Notes: generated from the sequence alone by a model not told the origin. Positions 41,389 to 51,071 are shown, counted from the stretch's first letter. The stretch: 64,000 nucleotides of DNA from Ramlibacter terrae (GCA_013127575.1 CP053418.1:1302001-1366000); one strand, 5' to 3'. Program-made: numbers and translations.

Positions 41389-42511
41389 GCGTCGTCCGCG
41401 CCGTCGGCGGGCGCAGCGAACCCGGTCAGTTCCACCACGTCGAGCGGTTGCGACCGCGCCGGCAGGTCCAGCAGCGCGCGGCGGCCGGTGCGCACCGCGC
41501 CGGTGACCATGCGCAGCGTGCCGACGCTCAGCGCCACCGGCCAGCCGAGTTCGGCCGCCTTGCGCTGCAACTGCATCGTGGCGCTGACCACCTCGCCGAC
41601 CGGCAGCTTCTGCATGCCGCCGTGCAGCGGGTCCTGCAGCAGCGTGAGCGCCAGCGGGCCGGTGTTGACCGCCACGTGCACGCTGAAGGGCGGCAGCTTG
41701 CGGTCGGGGTAGGCCGTCTCGAGGTACTTGCCGATGCCGCGGGCCGATTCGACGACGCCGAGCGCCGCGCGCGCCGCGCGCAGGCCGTGGTTGACGGTGC
41801 GCGTGTTGGTGTCGCCGGAGAACACGGCCAGCAGGCCTTCGCCGATGAACTGCATGTAGCGCGCGCCGAACAGGTGGGCGGTGTCGTTGGCGCTGCCATA
41901 GAGCTTCTTCACCAGCTCGCCGAGTTCCTCGGGGCTGAGCTTGTGCGCCACTTCGGCGTACTGCGGAATGTCGACGAACAGCACGGTCGCCGAGTCGAAG
42001 CGCTCATCGCCGCTGCCGCCCCGGCTGGTGGGCCAGCGTTCGCTGAGTTCGTGGGCGGGCGCGTTTCGTACAGGCGCGCGAGCTCGTTGCGCTGTTCCAT
42101 CAGGGCGGCGTCGATGGCCAGCGCCTGCAGGCTGGCCTGCATCTGGCGCTTGTTCAGCTGCGCCGCCACCGCGTCGCGCAGTTCGCCCGGGCGGAACGGC
42201 TTGGTGATGTAGTCGTCGGCGCCGCTGGTCATGCCGATGCGCATGTGCGCGCGCTCCTGCAGCGAGGTGAGCAGGATCACCGGCGTGGCGGCGATGGCCG
42301 TGTCCTGCCGCAGCGCGGCCAGCATCTCGAAGCCGTTCATGCGCGGCATCTGCACGTCGCTGATCACCAGCGCCGGCTGGTGCTGCACGACCAGCGCCAG
42401 CCCGTCCTGCCCGTTGTCGGCGGCGACGACCTCGTGGCCGTCCTTCTTCAGCACCGATGCAACGAGGGTGCGCGTGGCGGCATCGTCCTCCATCAGAACG
42501 ATCATGGCCAT
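41385..42511 (-). CDS. receiver protein with a divergent class III cyclase domain
   Basis: About 376 residues: a receiver ([20 protein letters not shown], phospho-Asp in [15 protein letters not shown], Lys in [13 protein letters not shown]), a helical linker with Gln/Leu-rich coiled coil, and a class III nucleotidyl-cyclase homology domain. In that domain the first metal Asp is kept ([15 protein letters not shown]), but the second is Glu ([13 protein letters not shown]) and the usual VN..A.R is [10 protein letters not shown], so the catalytic Asn and Arg seem lost. A break near 42059 is bridged ([15 protein letters not shown]). AAAGGA lies 6 bp before the ATG. Co-transcribed with the hybrid kinase. 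Confidence 0.82.
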
Positions 42512-42536
42512 GGGGATCCTTTGGTTTTTTGCGCGG

Positions 42537-43229
42537 CTATCTTACCGGCGGTGACGGTTCGGGCGCCATCCGGTAGCCGACGCCGCGGACCGTCTGGATG
42601 ACCGCGTCGCCCAGTTTGCGCCGCAAGTGGTGGACGTGCACTTCGACGGCATTGCCGTCGCCCACCTTGTTGCCGCTGCGGGCACGGATGTCGGCGCGGC
42701 TCAGCGCCCGCGGCCGGTCTTCCAGCAGCGCCAGCAGCACCGCGAATTCCTGCTCCGTCAGTTCGACCAGCGCGCCGCCGCGCTGCACCGTGCGGCTGGC
42801 CGGATCGACGGTGAGGTCGCGGTGGACGATCTGGCCGGCGGAGATGGTGGTGCGCCGCCGCAGCAGCGCGCGCATCACGGCGGCCACTTCGTCGAGGTGC
42901 ACCGGCTTGATCACGTAGCCGTCGGCGCCCATGTCGAGCGCGTTCAGGCGCGTGCGCAACTGCGAGCGCGAGGAGATCACCAGCACCGGGGTCTTGGGGT
43001 CGGGCAGCTCGCCCGGCGCGCTGCGGCGCACCTTCTGCAACAGGTCGGTGCCCTCGCCATCGGGCAGCGACAGGTCCAGCAGCAGGAAGTCGAACGGTTC
43101 GGACCGCAGCGCCTCCCGGGCGGCGGACAGTTCGTCGCGGACTTCGTGCTCCCAGTGCTCCCTGCGCAACAAACCCGCCAGCATGGTGGCGGTGGTGGGG
43201 TCATCCTCGACGATCAGCACTCTGGTCAT
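42537..43229 (-). CDS. OmpR/PhoB-family response regulator
   Basis: Receiver with MTRVLIVEDDPTTATMLAGL, phospho-Asp in FDFLLLDLSLPDGEGTD and Lys in DGYVIKPVHLDEV, then a winged-helix domain (LVELTEQEFAVLLALLEDRP, NAVEVHVHHLRRKLGDAVIQ, TVRGVGYRMAPEP). Uninterrupted, about 230 residues. Start chosen at MTRVLIVEDD, the family start. It precedes the receiver-cyclase gene by 25 bp on the same strand and is likely in the same operon as the hybrid kinase. Confidence 0.92.
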   Translation of the reverse strand: MTRVLIVEDDPTTATMLAGLLRREHWEHEVRDELSAAREALRSEPFDFLLLDLSLPDGEGTDLLQKVRRSAPGELPDPKTPVLVISSRSQLRTRLNALDMGADGYVIKPVHLDEVAAVMRALLRRRTTISAGQIVHRDLTVDPASRTVQRGGALVELTEQEFAVLLALLEDRPRALSRADIRARSGNKVGDGNAVEVHVHHLRRKLGDAVIQTVRGVGYRMAPEPSPPVR

Positions 43230-43320
43230 GGGCGTACGGCAGGCCGGGCGCCGCGCGCCCGGTAACCCCAAGCATAGGCCATGCGGCGCCGCCGTTGGGC
43301 TCGGCGCCGGCGGAATTGCG

Positions 43321-43631
43321 TCAGGCCTGCAGTTCCGGCTTCAGCTCCTGCATCGGGATGATGCCCCGGTCGCCGTCCTCGTAGACCGGTGGGCGACGCC
43401 GCCCATGGTGCGCCAGCAGGCCACGAAGCTCTGGCCCCCCGAAGCGCGCGGTGGCGGCCTTGTATTCCTCCTGCGCGCCGGGCTCGACGCGGGCCAGCAC
43501 CAGTTCGCTCTGGCAGGCGGCGTCGGAGAGGCGGACGGAGTCGTCGCCACGGCGGGCCACGAGTTCTGGCTGAAGGCGGGCGCGGCCGCGGCGGCGGCGG
43601 CAATGGCGACGTAGACGGCAAACGCTTTCAT
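43321..43631 (-). CDS. small exported protein with two cysteines
   Basis: A signal peptide (MKAFAVYVAIAAAAAAAPAF, cleavage near FSQ) leads a mature part of about 80 residues. Bridging breaks near 43566, 43440 and 43390 gives ELVARRGDDSVRLSDAACQS, ELVLARVEPGAQEEYKAATA, FVACWRTMGGVAHLVYEDGD and GIIPMQELKPELQA. Two Cys could form one disulphide. No family recognised. It lies upstream of the OmpR-regulator gene on the same strand, separated by about 90 bp. Confidence 0.6.
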
Positions 43632-43758
43632 CGGTTTCTCCCGTTGGTGAGCGCACTGGAAGGTTTGCGCTACGGGGTCCATGGTGGTGGCGTGCCCGCC
43701 CGCGGCCTGTAGGAGGCGCGGCGACCGCGTCGTGCGGCAAAGGCGTCTCAGCGGGGAG

Positions 43759-43777
43759 GCCGGCGCGACGCGCCGGC
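43759..43777. repeat. GC hairpin between the SDR and small exported protein genes
   Basis: GCCGGCG and CGCCGGC pair around a five-base loop. It falls downstream of the SDR stop on the minus strand, but with no T-run, so terminator function is uncertain. The rest of this 190-bp gap shows no gene. Confidence 0.4.
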
Positions 43778-43819
43778 GTGGGCGGAAGCGGTGAGAACTT
43801 TGGTGGCAGCGCCGGCGGC

Positions 43820-44515
43820 TCAGCTCAGGCCCGTCACCGGGATGCACGCGCCATGCACCGCATCCGCCGCATCGGAGGCGAGGAAGGCGATCACCGCCGC
43901 CAGTTGCTCGGGGCTCACCCAGCGCTTGGGGTCCGCGTCCGGCATGTCGGCACGGTTCTGGGGCGTGTCGATGATGCTGGGCATCACGCAGTTGACGTTG
44001 ATGCCCTGCTCGCGCAGTTCGGCGGCCATCGTCTCCGTCAGCCGCAGCACTTCGGCCTTGGAGGCGATGTACGCGCCCATGTGCGCGGCGCCGCGGCGCG
44101 CCGCGTTGGCGCCCACATTGACGATCTTGCCGCGCCCGCGCTGCACCATCAGGGGCACCACGGCGCGCGCCATGTTCAACACGGTGCGCACGTTCAGGTC
44201 CTGCATGCGCTGCCAGTCGGCGTCGGCGGTGGCGTGCACCGGCGTGCCCATCGCGAAGCCGCCGGCCAGGTTGCACAGCACGTCGATGCGGCCGAACTGC
44301 GCCGCCACGCGGCCGACGGCCTGCTCCACGTCGTCGGCCTGCAGCAGGTCGACGGCGACGAGCATGCGCTCGGCGCCGCTGCCCGCGAAGGCGCGCTCCA
44401 GCACTTCGGCCGAGCGGTCCACCAGCACCACGCTGTCGCCGGCGCGTTCGAAGCTGTCGGCCACCGCGCGGCCGAGGTTGCCGGCCGCGCCGGTGATGAG
44501 GACGGTGCGCGCCAT
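43820..44515 (-). CDS. short-chain dehydrogenase/reductase with atypical catalytic serine site
   Basis: Rossmann motif VLITGAAGNLGRAVADSF, NAG equivalent LCNLAGGFAMG, and YxxxK in GAYIASKAEVLRLTE. The serine normally 13 residues before the tyrosine is Ala here (IVNVGANAARRGAAHMG), so the classic Ser-Tyr-Lys set looks incomplete. Uninterrupted, 231 residues. The start codon overlaps the phhA stop (TGATG), placing it last in the phenylalanine/tyrosine operon. Its substrate is unknown; a pterin- or aromatic-related reduction would fit the context but is inference. Confidence 0.85.
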   Translation of the reverse strand: MARTVLITGAAGNLGRAVADSFERAGDSVVLVDRSAEVLERAFAGSGAERMLVAVDLLQADDVEQAVGRVAAQFGRIDVLCNLAGGFAMGTPVHATADADWQRMQDLNVRTVLNMARAVVPLMVQRGRGKIVNVGANAARRGAAHMGAYIASKAEVLRLTETMAAELREQGINVNCVMPSIIDTPQNRADMPDADPKRWVSPEQLAAVIAFLASDAADAVHGACIPVTGLS

Positions 44516-45364
44516 CAGCGGCTCCTGCGTTGCGCGTGGTAGCTGCCGGTGCCCCGGTGCAGCACGCTGTCGGTGGGCAGCAGGTCGCCCGGCTGCAGGT
44601 CGGGCAGCGCGCTCACGCGCTCGTACGCGGCCGCGAAGTCGATCCGCGCGAGTTCGAGCAGCTGGTCGAGGCCATCGAGCACGAAGTAGGTCTCCCGGAA
44701 GTCGTCGATGCGGTACAGCGTCCGCATCACGCGTTCGAGCTCGAAGCCCAGGCGGTTCGGCGACGCGTCGTCGGTGCTGAACACCGTCTCGGCGCGCGAC
44801 GAGGCGATGCCGGCGCCATAGACGCGGATGCCGTCCTTCTGCCGCACCAGCCCGAATTCCACCGTGTACCAGTAGACGCGCGCGGGTAGGGCAGCTTGCC
44901 CGGGCGCATCGCGCGCAGGCCGCCCCGGCCGTAGGCCTGGATGAAGTCGGCGATCACCGGGTGCATCAGCATCGGCACGTGGCCGAAGACGTCGTGGAAG
45001 ACGTCGGGCTCCTGCAGGTAATCGAGCTGGTCCGGCTTGCGGATGAACTGGCCGGCCGGAAAGCGGCGGTTGGCGGTGGTCGAAGAACACCTCGTCGGGC
45101 ACCAGCCCCGGCACCGCGACCACCTGCCAGCCGGTGCGCTCCATCAGCACGTCGGAGAGCCGGCGGAAATCGGGGATCTCGTGCGCGCCGATCGGCAGGT
45201 TGCGCATGCCGGCGACGAACTCGTCGCACGCGTGGCCGGGCAGCAGCTTCGTCTGCCGTTCGAACAGCGTCTTCCACACGCCGTGCTCGGCAGCCGTGTA
45301 GTCCTCCCACCCCTGCGGGATCGTCCAGTCGGCGCTGGCCGGCCGCTCCCCGGCGGCCGGCCAT
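44515..45364 (-). CDS. phhA: phenylalanine 4-monooxygenase
   Basis: Converts phenylalanine to tyrosine with tetrahydropterin, O2 and iron. The iron-binding His pair lies in DVFHDVFGHVPMLMHPVIAD (rebuilt), with VYWYTVEFGLVRQKDGIRVY, YGAGIASSRAETVFSTDDAS and the C-terminal YFVLDGLDQLLELARIDFAA. The N-terminus WTIPQGWEDYTAAEHGVWKT is reached through a break near 45325; further breaks near 45076 (FDHLANRRFPAGQF) and 44886 (YLARVYWYTVEF) are bridged. About 283 residues. It starts 12 bp after the fahA stop. Confidence 0.92.
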
Positions 45365-45376
45365 GCAGCTCGGGAT

Positions 45377-46659
45377 TCACGGCTTCGCCGCGGGCGCCGG
45401 CAGCACCGTGCCGCGGCATTCGCCGAAGCCGATGCGGCGCGCGCCGTCGCGCTCGCAGAAGCCGCGCAGGATGATGCTGTCGCCGTCCTGCAGGAAGGTG
45501 CGCTGCTCGCCGTTCGACAGCGTCAGCGCCTGCTTGCCGCCGACGGTGAGTTCGAGCAGCGAGCCCGCCTGTTCCGGGCTGGGCCCAGAGAGCGTGCCCG
45601 AACCGAGCAGGTCGCCGGGCTGCAGGCTGCAGCCGTTGACCGTGTGGTGGGCGACGAGCTGCGCCATCGTCCAGTACGCGGCGTCGGCGAAGTTGGAGCG
45701 GCTGATGCAGTCGCCGTGGTGGCCGGCCTGCGCCATCTTCGCGGTCTGCAGCCAGACTTCGAGACCGATGTCGATCGCGCCGCGTTCGCTGTTGGCCGGC
45801 GTGTCGAGATACGGCAGGGGCCGCGGATCGCCGGCCGGCCGCGCGAACGGCTTGCGGAACGGTTCCAGCGCCTCCAGCGTCACCAGCCACGGCGACACCG
45901 TGCTGGCGAAGTTCTTCGCGGGGAACGGGCCGAGCGGCTGGTACTCCCAGCCTGCAGGTCGCGGGCGCTCCAGTCGTTGAACAGCGCCAGGCCGAACACG
46001 TGGTCTTCGGCGTCGGCGATCGCAATCGGTTCGCCCTGTTCGTTGGGCCGTCCGATGAAGATGCCCAGCTCCAGTTCGAGGTCGAGCCGGGCGCTGGCGT
46101 TGAGCGCCGGTTCCTGCGCGTCGGGCGCCTTGGTCTGGCCGCGCGGCCGCCGGAACGACGTGCCGCTCGCCCGGATGGTGGAGGCGCGCCCGTGGTAGCC
46201 GATCGGCACCCACTTGTAGTTGGGCAGCAGCGGGTTGTCGGGGCGGAACTGCTTGCCCACCGCCTCGGCGTGGTGGATGCCCACGTAGAAGTCGGTGTAG
46301 TCGCCGATCTCGCAGGGCAGGCCGAGCTCGACGCCCGACTGCGGCAGCAGCGCCGCTTCGAAAGCCGCGCGCTGCGCGCTGCCTTCGCGCAGGCCGGCCG
46401 AGATCGTGTCGCGCAGCGCGCGGCGCGCGGGAGGCGCCAGTTGCAGCAGCGCCTTCATGTCGTTGCCGTCGATCACGCCCGCACGCTGCAGGTCCAGCAC
46501 CTGGTCGCCGATGGCGACGCCGATGCGCCAGCCGCGCTCGCCCGCGGTGCGGAAGCGGCCGAAGGGCAGGTTCTGGATCGGGAAGTCGGAACCCGGCGCG
46601 TTGGCCGACGCGACCCAGCTTTGCAGCGATGGGTCGTTGCTGTCCACCGCCGCGCTCAC
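45377..46659 (-). CDS. fahA: fumarylacetoacetase
   Basis: Last step of tyrosine catabolism: cleaves fumarylacetoacetate to fumarate and acetoacetate. Seen: SDFPIQNLPFGRFRTAGERG, CEIGDYTDFYVGIHHAEAVG (metal-binding and catalytic His region), VPIGYHGRASTIRASGTSFR, LDLELELGIFIGRPNEQGEP and [20 protein letters not shown] (rebuilt across 45949). The C-terminus has LGSGTLSGPSPEQAGSLLEL and RRIGFGECRGTVLPAP. About 427 residues. GTG start overlapping the VOC gene stop (GTGA). Confidence 0.93.
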
Positions 46660-47193
46660 TTCTCGAATTCCCGCTGGTGCGCGAAGGCGGCGTGCTTGGG
46701 CGCGCGCTTGGTGACGGCCCATTCGTTGAGCATGTCCCACTTGACCTTGTCGAGGCGCTCGTTGAGTTCCTCTTCCCGCGGATCCGGGCAGGCGATCTCG
46801 AGCCGGTGGCCGTTGGGGTCGAAGAAGTAGATCGAGTGGAAGCTGCCGTGGTCGGTGACGCCGAGCACCTCGACACCGTTCGCTTCCGGTGCTGCTTGAA
46901 CTCCAGCAGTTCCTCGCGCGTCTTCACCTTGAAGGCGATGTGCTGCACCCACGAAGGCGTGTTCGGGTCACGCCCCATCTCCGGCTGCGTGGGCAGCTCG
47001 AAGAACGCCAGCACGTTGCCGTTGCCGGCGTCGAGGAACACGTGCATGTACGGGTCGGGCGCCTTGGTCGACGGCTTTGGTCTTCGGAGAAGGCCAGCTG
47101 GAACGTCATGTTCAGCATCTTCTCGTACCAGAGCACGGTTTCCTTGGCGTCCTTGCAGCGGTACGCCACGTGGTGGATGCGATCGATCTTCAT
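46656..47193 (-). CDS. VOC-family (glyoxalase/dioxygenase-like) protein
   Basis: A compact vicinal-oxygen-chelate protein of about 180 residues: [60 protein letters not shown] and [20 protein letters not shown]. His/His/Glu positions for a metal site are present. Breaks near 47080 ([13 protein letters not shown]) and 46889 ([13 protein letters not shown]) are bridged. Sits between hppD and fahA, where homogentisate dioxygenase often is, but its size and motifs do not match HmgA. ATGA-type overlaps join it to both neighbours. Confidence 0.8.
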
Positions 47194-48283
47194 GCTGCTT
47201 CCTTTTCGCCGTCAACCTTGAGCACGCCCCGGCGGATCTGGTCGCGTTCGAGCGACTCGAACAGCGCCTTGAAGTTGCCGTTGCCGAAACCATCGTCGCC
47301 CTTGCGGTCGATGAATTCGAAGAATACCGGGCCCAGCACCGGCTCCGAGAAGATCTGCAGCAGCAGGCGGCGCTGGCCGCCTTCGGTGGTGCCGTCGAGC
47401 AGGATGCCGCGCGCCTGCAGTTCGCCCACCGGCTGGCCATGGCCCGGCAGCCGCTCTTCGAGCATTTCGTAGTACACGTCGTTGGGCGCCGTCATCAGCG
47501 GCACGCCGGCCATCTGCAGGCTGTCGATGGTTTCCATCAGGTTGTCGGTCAGCAGGGCGACGTGCTGGATGCCCTCGCCGCTGAACTTCATCAGGAACTC
47601 CTCGATCTGGCCCGAGGTCTTGCCCGCTTCCTCGTTCAGCGGGATGCGGATCATGCCGTCGGGCGCGCTCATCGCCTTGGACGTGAGGCCGGTGTACTCG
47701 CCCTTGATGTCGAAGTACTTGACCTCGCGGAAATTGAACAGGCGCTCGTAGAAGTCGGCCCAGTGCGCCATGCGCCCGCGGTACACGTTGTGCGTCAGGT
47801 GGTCGACCACCGTCAGGCCGTGGCCCTTGGGGTGGCGCTCGATGCCGGGCAGCCACTCGAAGTCGATGTCGTAGATCGACTTGCCGTCTTCGAAGCGGTC
47901 GATCAGGTACAGCGGCGCGCCGCCGATGCCCTTGATGGCCGGCAGGCGCAGTTCCATCGGGCCGGTGGGGATCTCGATCGGCTGCGCGCCGAGCTCGATG
48001 GCGCGGGCATACGCCTTGTGCGCGTCCTTGACGCGGAAGGCGAGTCCGCAGGCGGACGGCCCGTGCTCGGCGGCGAAGTAGTACGCGAGGCTCTTGGGCT
48101 CGCGGTTGACGATGAAATTGATGTCGCCCGGCGGTAGAGCACCACGTCCTTGGAGCGGTGCTTCGCCACGACGGTGAAGCCCATCTTCTCGAACAGCGGC
48201 TCCAGCAGGCCGGGGGTGGGGGATGCGAACTCGACGAACTCGAACCCCATCAGGCCCATGGGGTTGTCAAACAGATCAGCCAT
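47190..48283 (-). CDS. hppD: 4-hydroxyphenylpyruvate dioxygenase
   Basis: Non-haem iron dioxygenase that converts 4-hydroxyphenylpyruvate to homogentisate. N-terminal domain [20 protein letters not shown]; catalytic C-terminal domain with [20 protein letters not shown] (first His), [20 protein letters not shown] (second His) and [20 protein letters not shown] (Glu). One break near 48129 is bridged ([11 protein letters not shown]). About 365 residues. GGAG precedes the ATG by 8 bp. First gene of the tyrosine operon. Confidence 0.94.
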
Positions 48284-48477
48284 TGCAGACTCCTGCCCGC
48301 GCGGGGCAAAGGAAAGACGAACGAAACGAAAACCGGGGGAGAAGGTTGCGTTCGTCAGGCCGGAGGCGCGCAGGGGATCCCCGCACGCTGCGTGCGAGGT
48401 GGTCACCGTGGAAAAGCGCGGAGCCGTGCATGAAGCTTGGAGCTTAGCCGACCCGGCGCGGTTCCGGGATGAAGGGC

Positions 48478-48873
48478 TTACTTCTTGGCGGCCTTGGCGT
48501 CGGCGTCGGCCTTGGCCTTCTCGAGCTTGGCGGTGATCTGGGCGCGGTCCTTGTCGGTCTTGGCGCTGGCCATGTCCTTCATGGCCTTGGCTTCGGCCTT
48601 GGCCTTGGTGTGGGTTGCCTTGGCCCGGGCCTTGCAATCCTTGGCGGCCTGGTCCTTCATCGGCTCGCACTGCTTCTTGGCGGCCTTGTAGTCGGCGTCG
48701 GCCTTCTTCTGCATGGCCTTGGCTTCGTCCTTGCTGCCGGCGGGGGCCGTGGCAGTGGTGGTCGTGGTGGCGGGCGCGGGCACGGTGGCCGGGGCGGCCG
48801 TCTGGGCGGCGGCGAAGCCGGAGAACAGCGTGAAAGCGGCGGCGGCGGCGCAGGCGAGGATGGTTTTGTTCAT
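48478..48873 (-). CDS. exported Ala/Lys-rich low-complexity protein
   Basis: Signal peptide [20 protein letters not shown] with cleavage near AAAQ, a Thr/Pro/Ala linker, then a helical Lys/Ala/Asp region ([40 protein letters not shown]) ending DADAKAAKK. Two Cys (KKQCEPM, AKDCKAR) may pair. 131 residues and uninterrupted. AAGGAA lies 7 bp before the ATG. It resembles Lpp/histone-like periplasmic coiled coils, but no family is claimed. Confidence 0.75.
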   Translation of the reverse strand: MNKTILACAAAAAFTLFSGFAAAQTAAPATVPAPATTTTTATAPAGSKDEAKAMQKKADADYKAAKKQCEPMKDQAAKDCKARAKATHTKAKAEAKAMKDMASAKTDKDRAQITAKLEKAKADADAKAAKK

Positions 48874-49003
48874 GGTTTTTCCTTGGTGCCGGGACATCCG
48901 GCCCCTGCTCAACGCAGGCCGGCGAAAACCGTTTGTAGGAGAAGACGCCGTGACGCCGGGCGGCAGCGCCGGGTTAGCATCGGATTTTCGTTCTGGCCCG
49001 ACC

Positions 49004-49678
49004 ATGCGCATCCTGCTGGTGGAAGACGACCGCGTGCTGGCCGACGCGCTCTCGCGCGCCCCGGTGCAGTCCGCCCACGCCGTGGACAGCGTGTCCACCG
49101 GCGAGGAGGCGGACAGCGCGCTCGCGCTTGCCGCCTATGACCTCGCGATCCTCGACGTCGGCCTGCCCGGCCTGAGCGGGCTCGACGTGCTGCGCCGCCT
49201 GCGCGCGCGCAAGTCGACCATGCCGGTGCTGATGCTCACCGCCTTCGACACGCTGGAAGACCGGGTGCGCGGCCTCGACCTCGGCGCCGACGACTACCTC
49301 GCCAAGCCGTTCGACCTGCCGGAACTGGAAGCGCGCGTGCGGGCCCTGCTGCGGCGCGGCACCAACTCCACCCCCGAACTCCAGCACGGGCTGCTACGCT
49401 TCGACACGATCGGCCGGCGGGTCTACTACGACCAGCGCCCGCTCGAACTGGCGCCGCGCGAGCTGGCGGCGCTCGAGCTGCTGATGATGCGGGAGGGCCG
49501 GGTGGTCAGCAAGGAACAGCTGGCGAACCACCTCTACGGCTGGGACGAGGACGTCGGCGAGAACGCGATCGAAGTCTGCATGTACCGGCTGCGCCGCAAG
49601 CTCGAGCCGCTGGGCTGCGAGATCCGCACGGTGCGCGGCATGGGCTACCTGATGGAACGGCGGGATGCAGCGGCCTGA
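49004..49678 (+). CDS. OmpR-family response regulator (TctD/QseB-like)
   Basis: Receiver MRILLVEDDRVLADALSRA, phospho-Asp in DLAILDVGLPGLSGLDVL and Lys in DDYLAKPFDLPELE; winged helix LELAPRELAALELLMMREGR, ENAIEVCMYRLRRKLEPLG and IRTVRGMGYLMERRD. Uninterrupted, 224 residues. Its last codons overlap the kinase gene by 14 bp, so the pair is translationally coupled. A metabolic or cation-responsive role is typical of this group, not shown here. Confidence 0.9.
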   Translation: MRILLVEDDRVLADALSRAPVQSAHAVDSVSTGEEADSALALAAYDLAILDVGLPGLSGLDVLRRLRARKSTMPVLMLTAFDTLEDRVRGLDLGADDYLAKPFDLPELEARVRALLRRGTNSTPELQHGLLRFDTIGRRVYYDQRPLELAPRELAALELLMMREGRVVSKEQLANHLYGWDEDVGENAIEVCMYRLRRKLEPLGCEIRTVRGMGYLMERRDAAA

Positions 49679-51071
49679 GCCGCGCCTGCAGCGCAAGCTG
49701 CTGGCCTGGCTGCTGGGGCCCTTGTCGGTGCTGTTCTTGCTGGACGCCGCCGCCGCGTACTACGGCTCGCTGCGGCTGTCCGACCAGGCCTTCGACCGCG
49801 CGCTGCACGAGATCGCGCGCGAGATCGTGCTGCACACGAAGGAGGAGGGCGGGGTGGTGCGGCTCGACCTGTCGCCCGCCGCCGAGAACATCCTGCTGGT
49901 GGACCGGGACGACCGCCTCGCCTACCGCCTGCTCGGCGCCGATGGACGCCACCTCGGCGGCAACCCGGGCCTGTCCACGGCGGAGGTCGCCGGCAATGGC
50001 CGGCCGCGGTTCTACGCCGGGCAGCTCGACGGCCACGACGTCCGGGTGGTGGATGCGTGGATGCCCGTCGACGAGCGTCCCGCCAGCCCGCGCGTGCGGG
50101 TGCTGGTGGCCGAGACGCTGCACAAGCGCACCCGGCTCGCATGGGAGATGCTGGCGACGGTGATCGTCCCGCAGCTGCTCCTGATCCTCATGGCCACGGC
50201 CGTCGTCTGGTTCGGCATCTCGCGCGGCCTGCAGCCGCTGCAGCGCTTGCGCGCGGCCGTGTCCGATCGCTCGCACCTCGACCTGAGTCCGATCGCGATC
50301 GACGACGTGCCCGGCGAAGTCCGCCCGCTCGTGGAAGAGGTCAACGACCTCATGGCGCGGCTGGGCCGCACCTTCGATTTCCAGAACCGCTTCGTGGCCG
50401 ACGCCGCCCACCAGCTGAAGACGCCGGTCAGCGGCCTGAAGGCGCAGATCGAACTGGCGCTGCGCGAGCAGGAGCCGCAGCGGGTGCGCCATTCGCTGGC
50501 GCAGCTCTACGTCAGCGCCGACCGGCTGTCGCGGCTGGTGCGGCAGTTGCTCACGCTCGCGCGCAACGAGCCGGGCGCGCTCGCCACGGTGCAACTGCAG
50601 CCGCTCGACCTGGAAGCCTTCGCGCTCGAAGTGAGCATGGAGTGGGCGCCGCACGCCATCCGCCACGGCATCGACCTCGGCTTCGAAGGGCACGGGCAGC
50701 CGCTGGTGATCGACGCCGACCGCGACCGGCTGCGCGAGCTGGTCAACAACCTGGTCGACAACGCGATCCGCTACAGCGAGCCGGGCGGCCGCGTGACGGT
50801 GCGCACGGAGGCCGCGGGCGAGGGGCAGGTGAAGCTGTCGGTGAGCGACGACGGCCCCGCCATCCCGGTGGAGGAACGGGAGCGCATCTTCCAGCGCTTC
50901 CACCGGCTGCTCGGGACGCAGGAGGACGGCAGCGGCCCGGGCCTCGCCATCGTCAGCGAGATCGCCACCTTGCACCACGCGCAGATCACGCTGGAAGAGG
51001 ACGTGGACGGCGTGGGTAACACTTTCAGCGTCTTCTTCCGCGGGTCCGAGGCCACGCCGCCGGTTTCGTAA
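49665..51071 (+). CDS. sensor histidine kinase (TctE-like, 2CSK N-terminal domain)
   Basis: Two membrane helices (LLAWLLGPLSVLFLLDAAAA and MLATVIVPQLLLILMATAVV) flank a periplasmic domain (about 35-160). HAMP-like stretch LQPLQRLRAAVSDRSHLDLS; HisKA box FVADAAHQLKTPVSGLKAQI; N-box VNNLVDNAIRYSEPGGRV; G1 VSDDGPAIP; G2 GSGPGLAIVSEIA, where the usual GLGL is GPGL. Uninterrupted, 468 residues. Partner of the upstream regulator. Confidence 0.9.
   Translation: MQRPEPRLQRKLLAWLLGPLSVLFLLDAAAAYYGSLRLSDQAFDRALHEIAREIVLHTKEEGGVVRLDLSPAAENILLVDRDDRLAYRLLGADGRHLGGNPGLSTAEVAGNGRPRFYAGQLDGHDVRVVDAWMPVDERPASPRVRVLVAETLHKRTRLAWEMLATVIVPQLLLILMATAVVWFGISRGLQPLQRLRAAVSDRSHLDLSPIAIDDVPGEVRPLVEEVNDLMARLGRTFDFQNRFVADAAHQLKTPVSGLKAQIELALREQEPQRVRHSLAQLYVSADRLSRLVRQLLTLARNEPGALATVQLQPLDLEAFALEVSMEWAPHAIRHGIDLGFEGHGQPLVIDADRDRLRELVNNLVDNAIRYSEPGGRVTVRTEAAGEGQVKLSVSDDGPAIPVEERERIFQRFHRLLGTQEDGSGPGLAIVSEIATLHHAQITLEEDVDGVGNTFSVFFRGSEATPPVS

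Noticed and set aside
43759..43777. Intrinsic terminator after the SDR gene
   Set aside because: The stem is strong but lacks a T-run on either strand, so it is recorded only as a hairpin.
46656..47193. VOC gene as homogentisate 1,2-dioxygenase
   Set aside because: At ~180 residues with a VOC pattern it is far too short and unlike the cupin-type HmgA.
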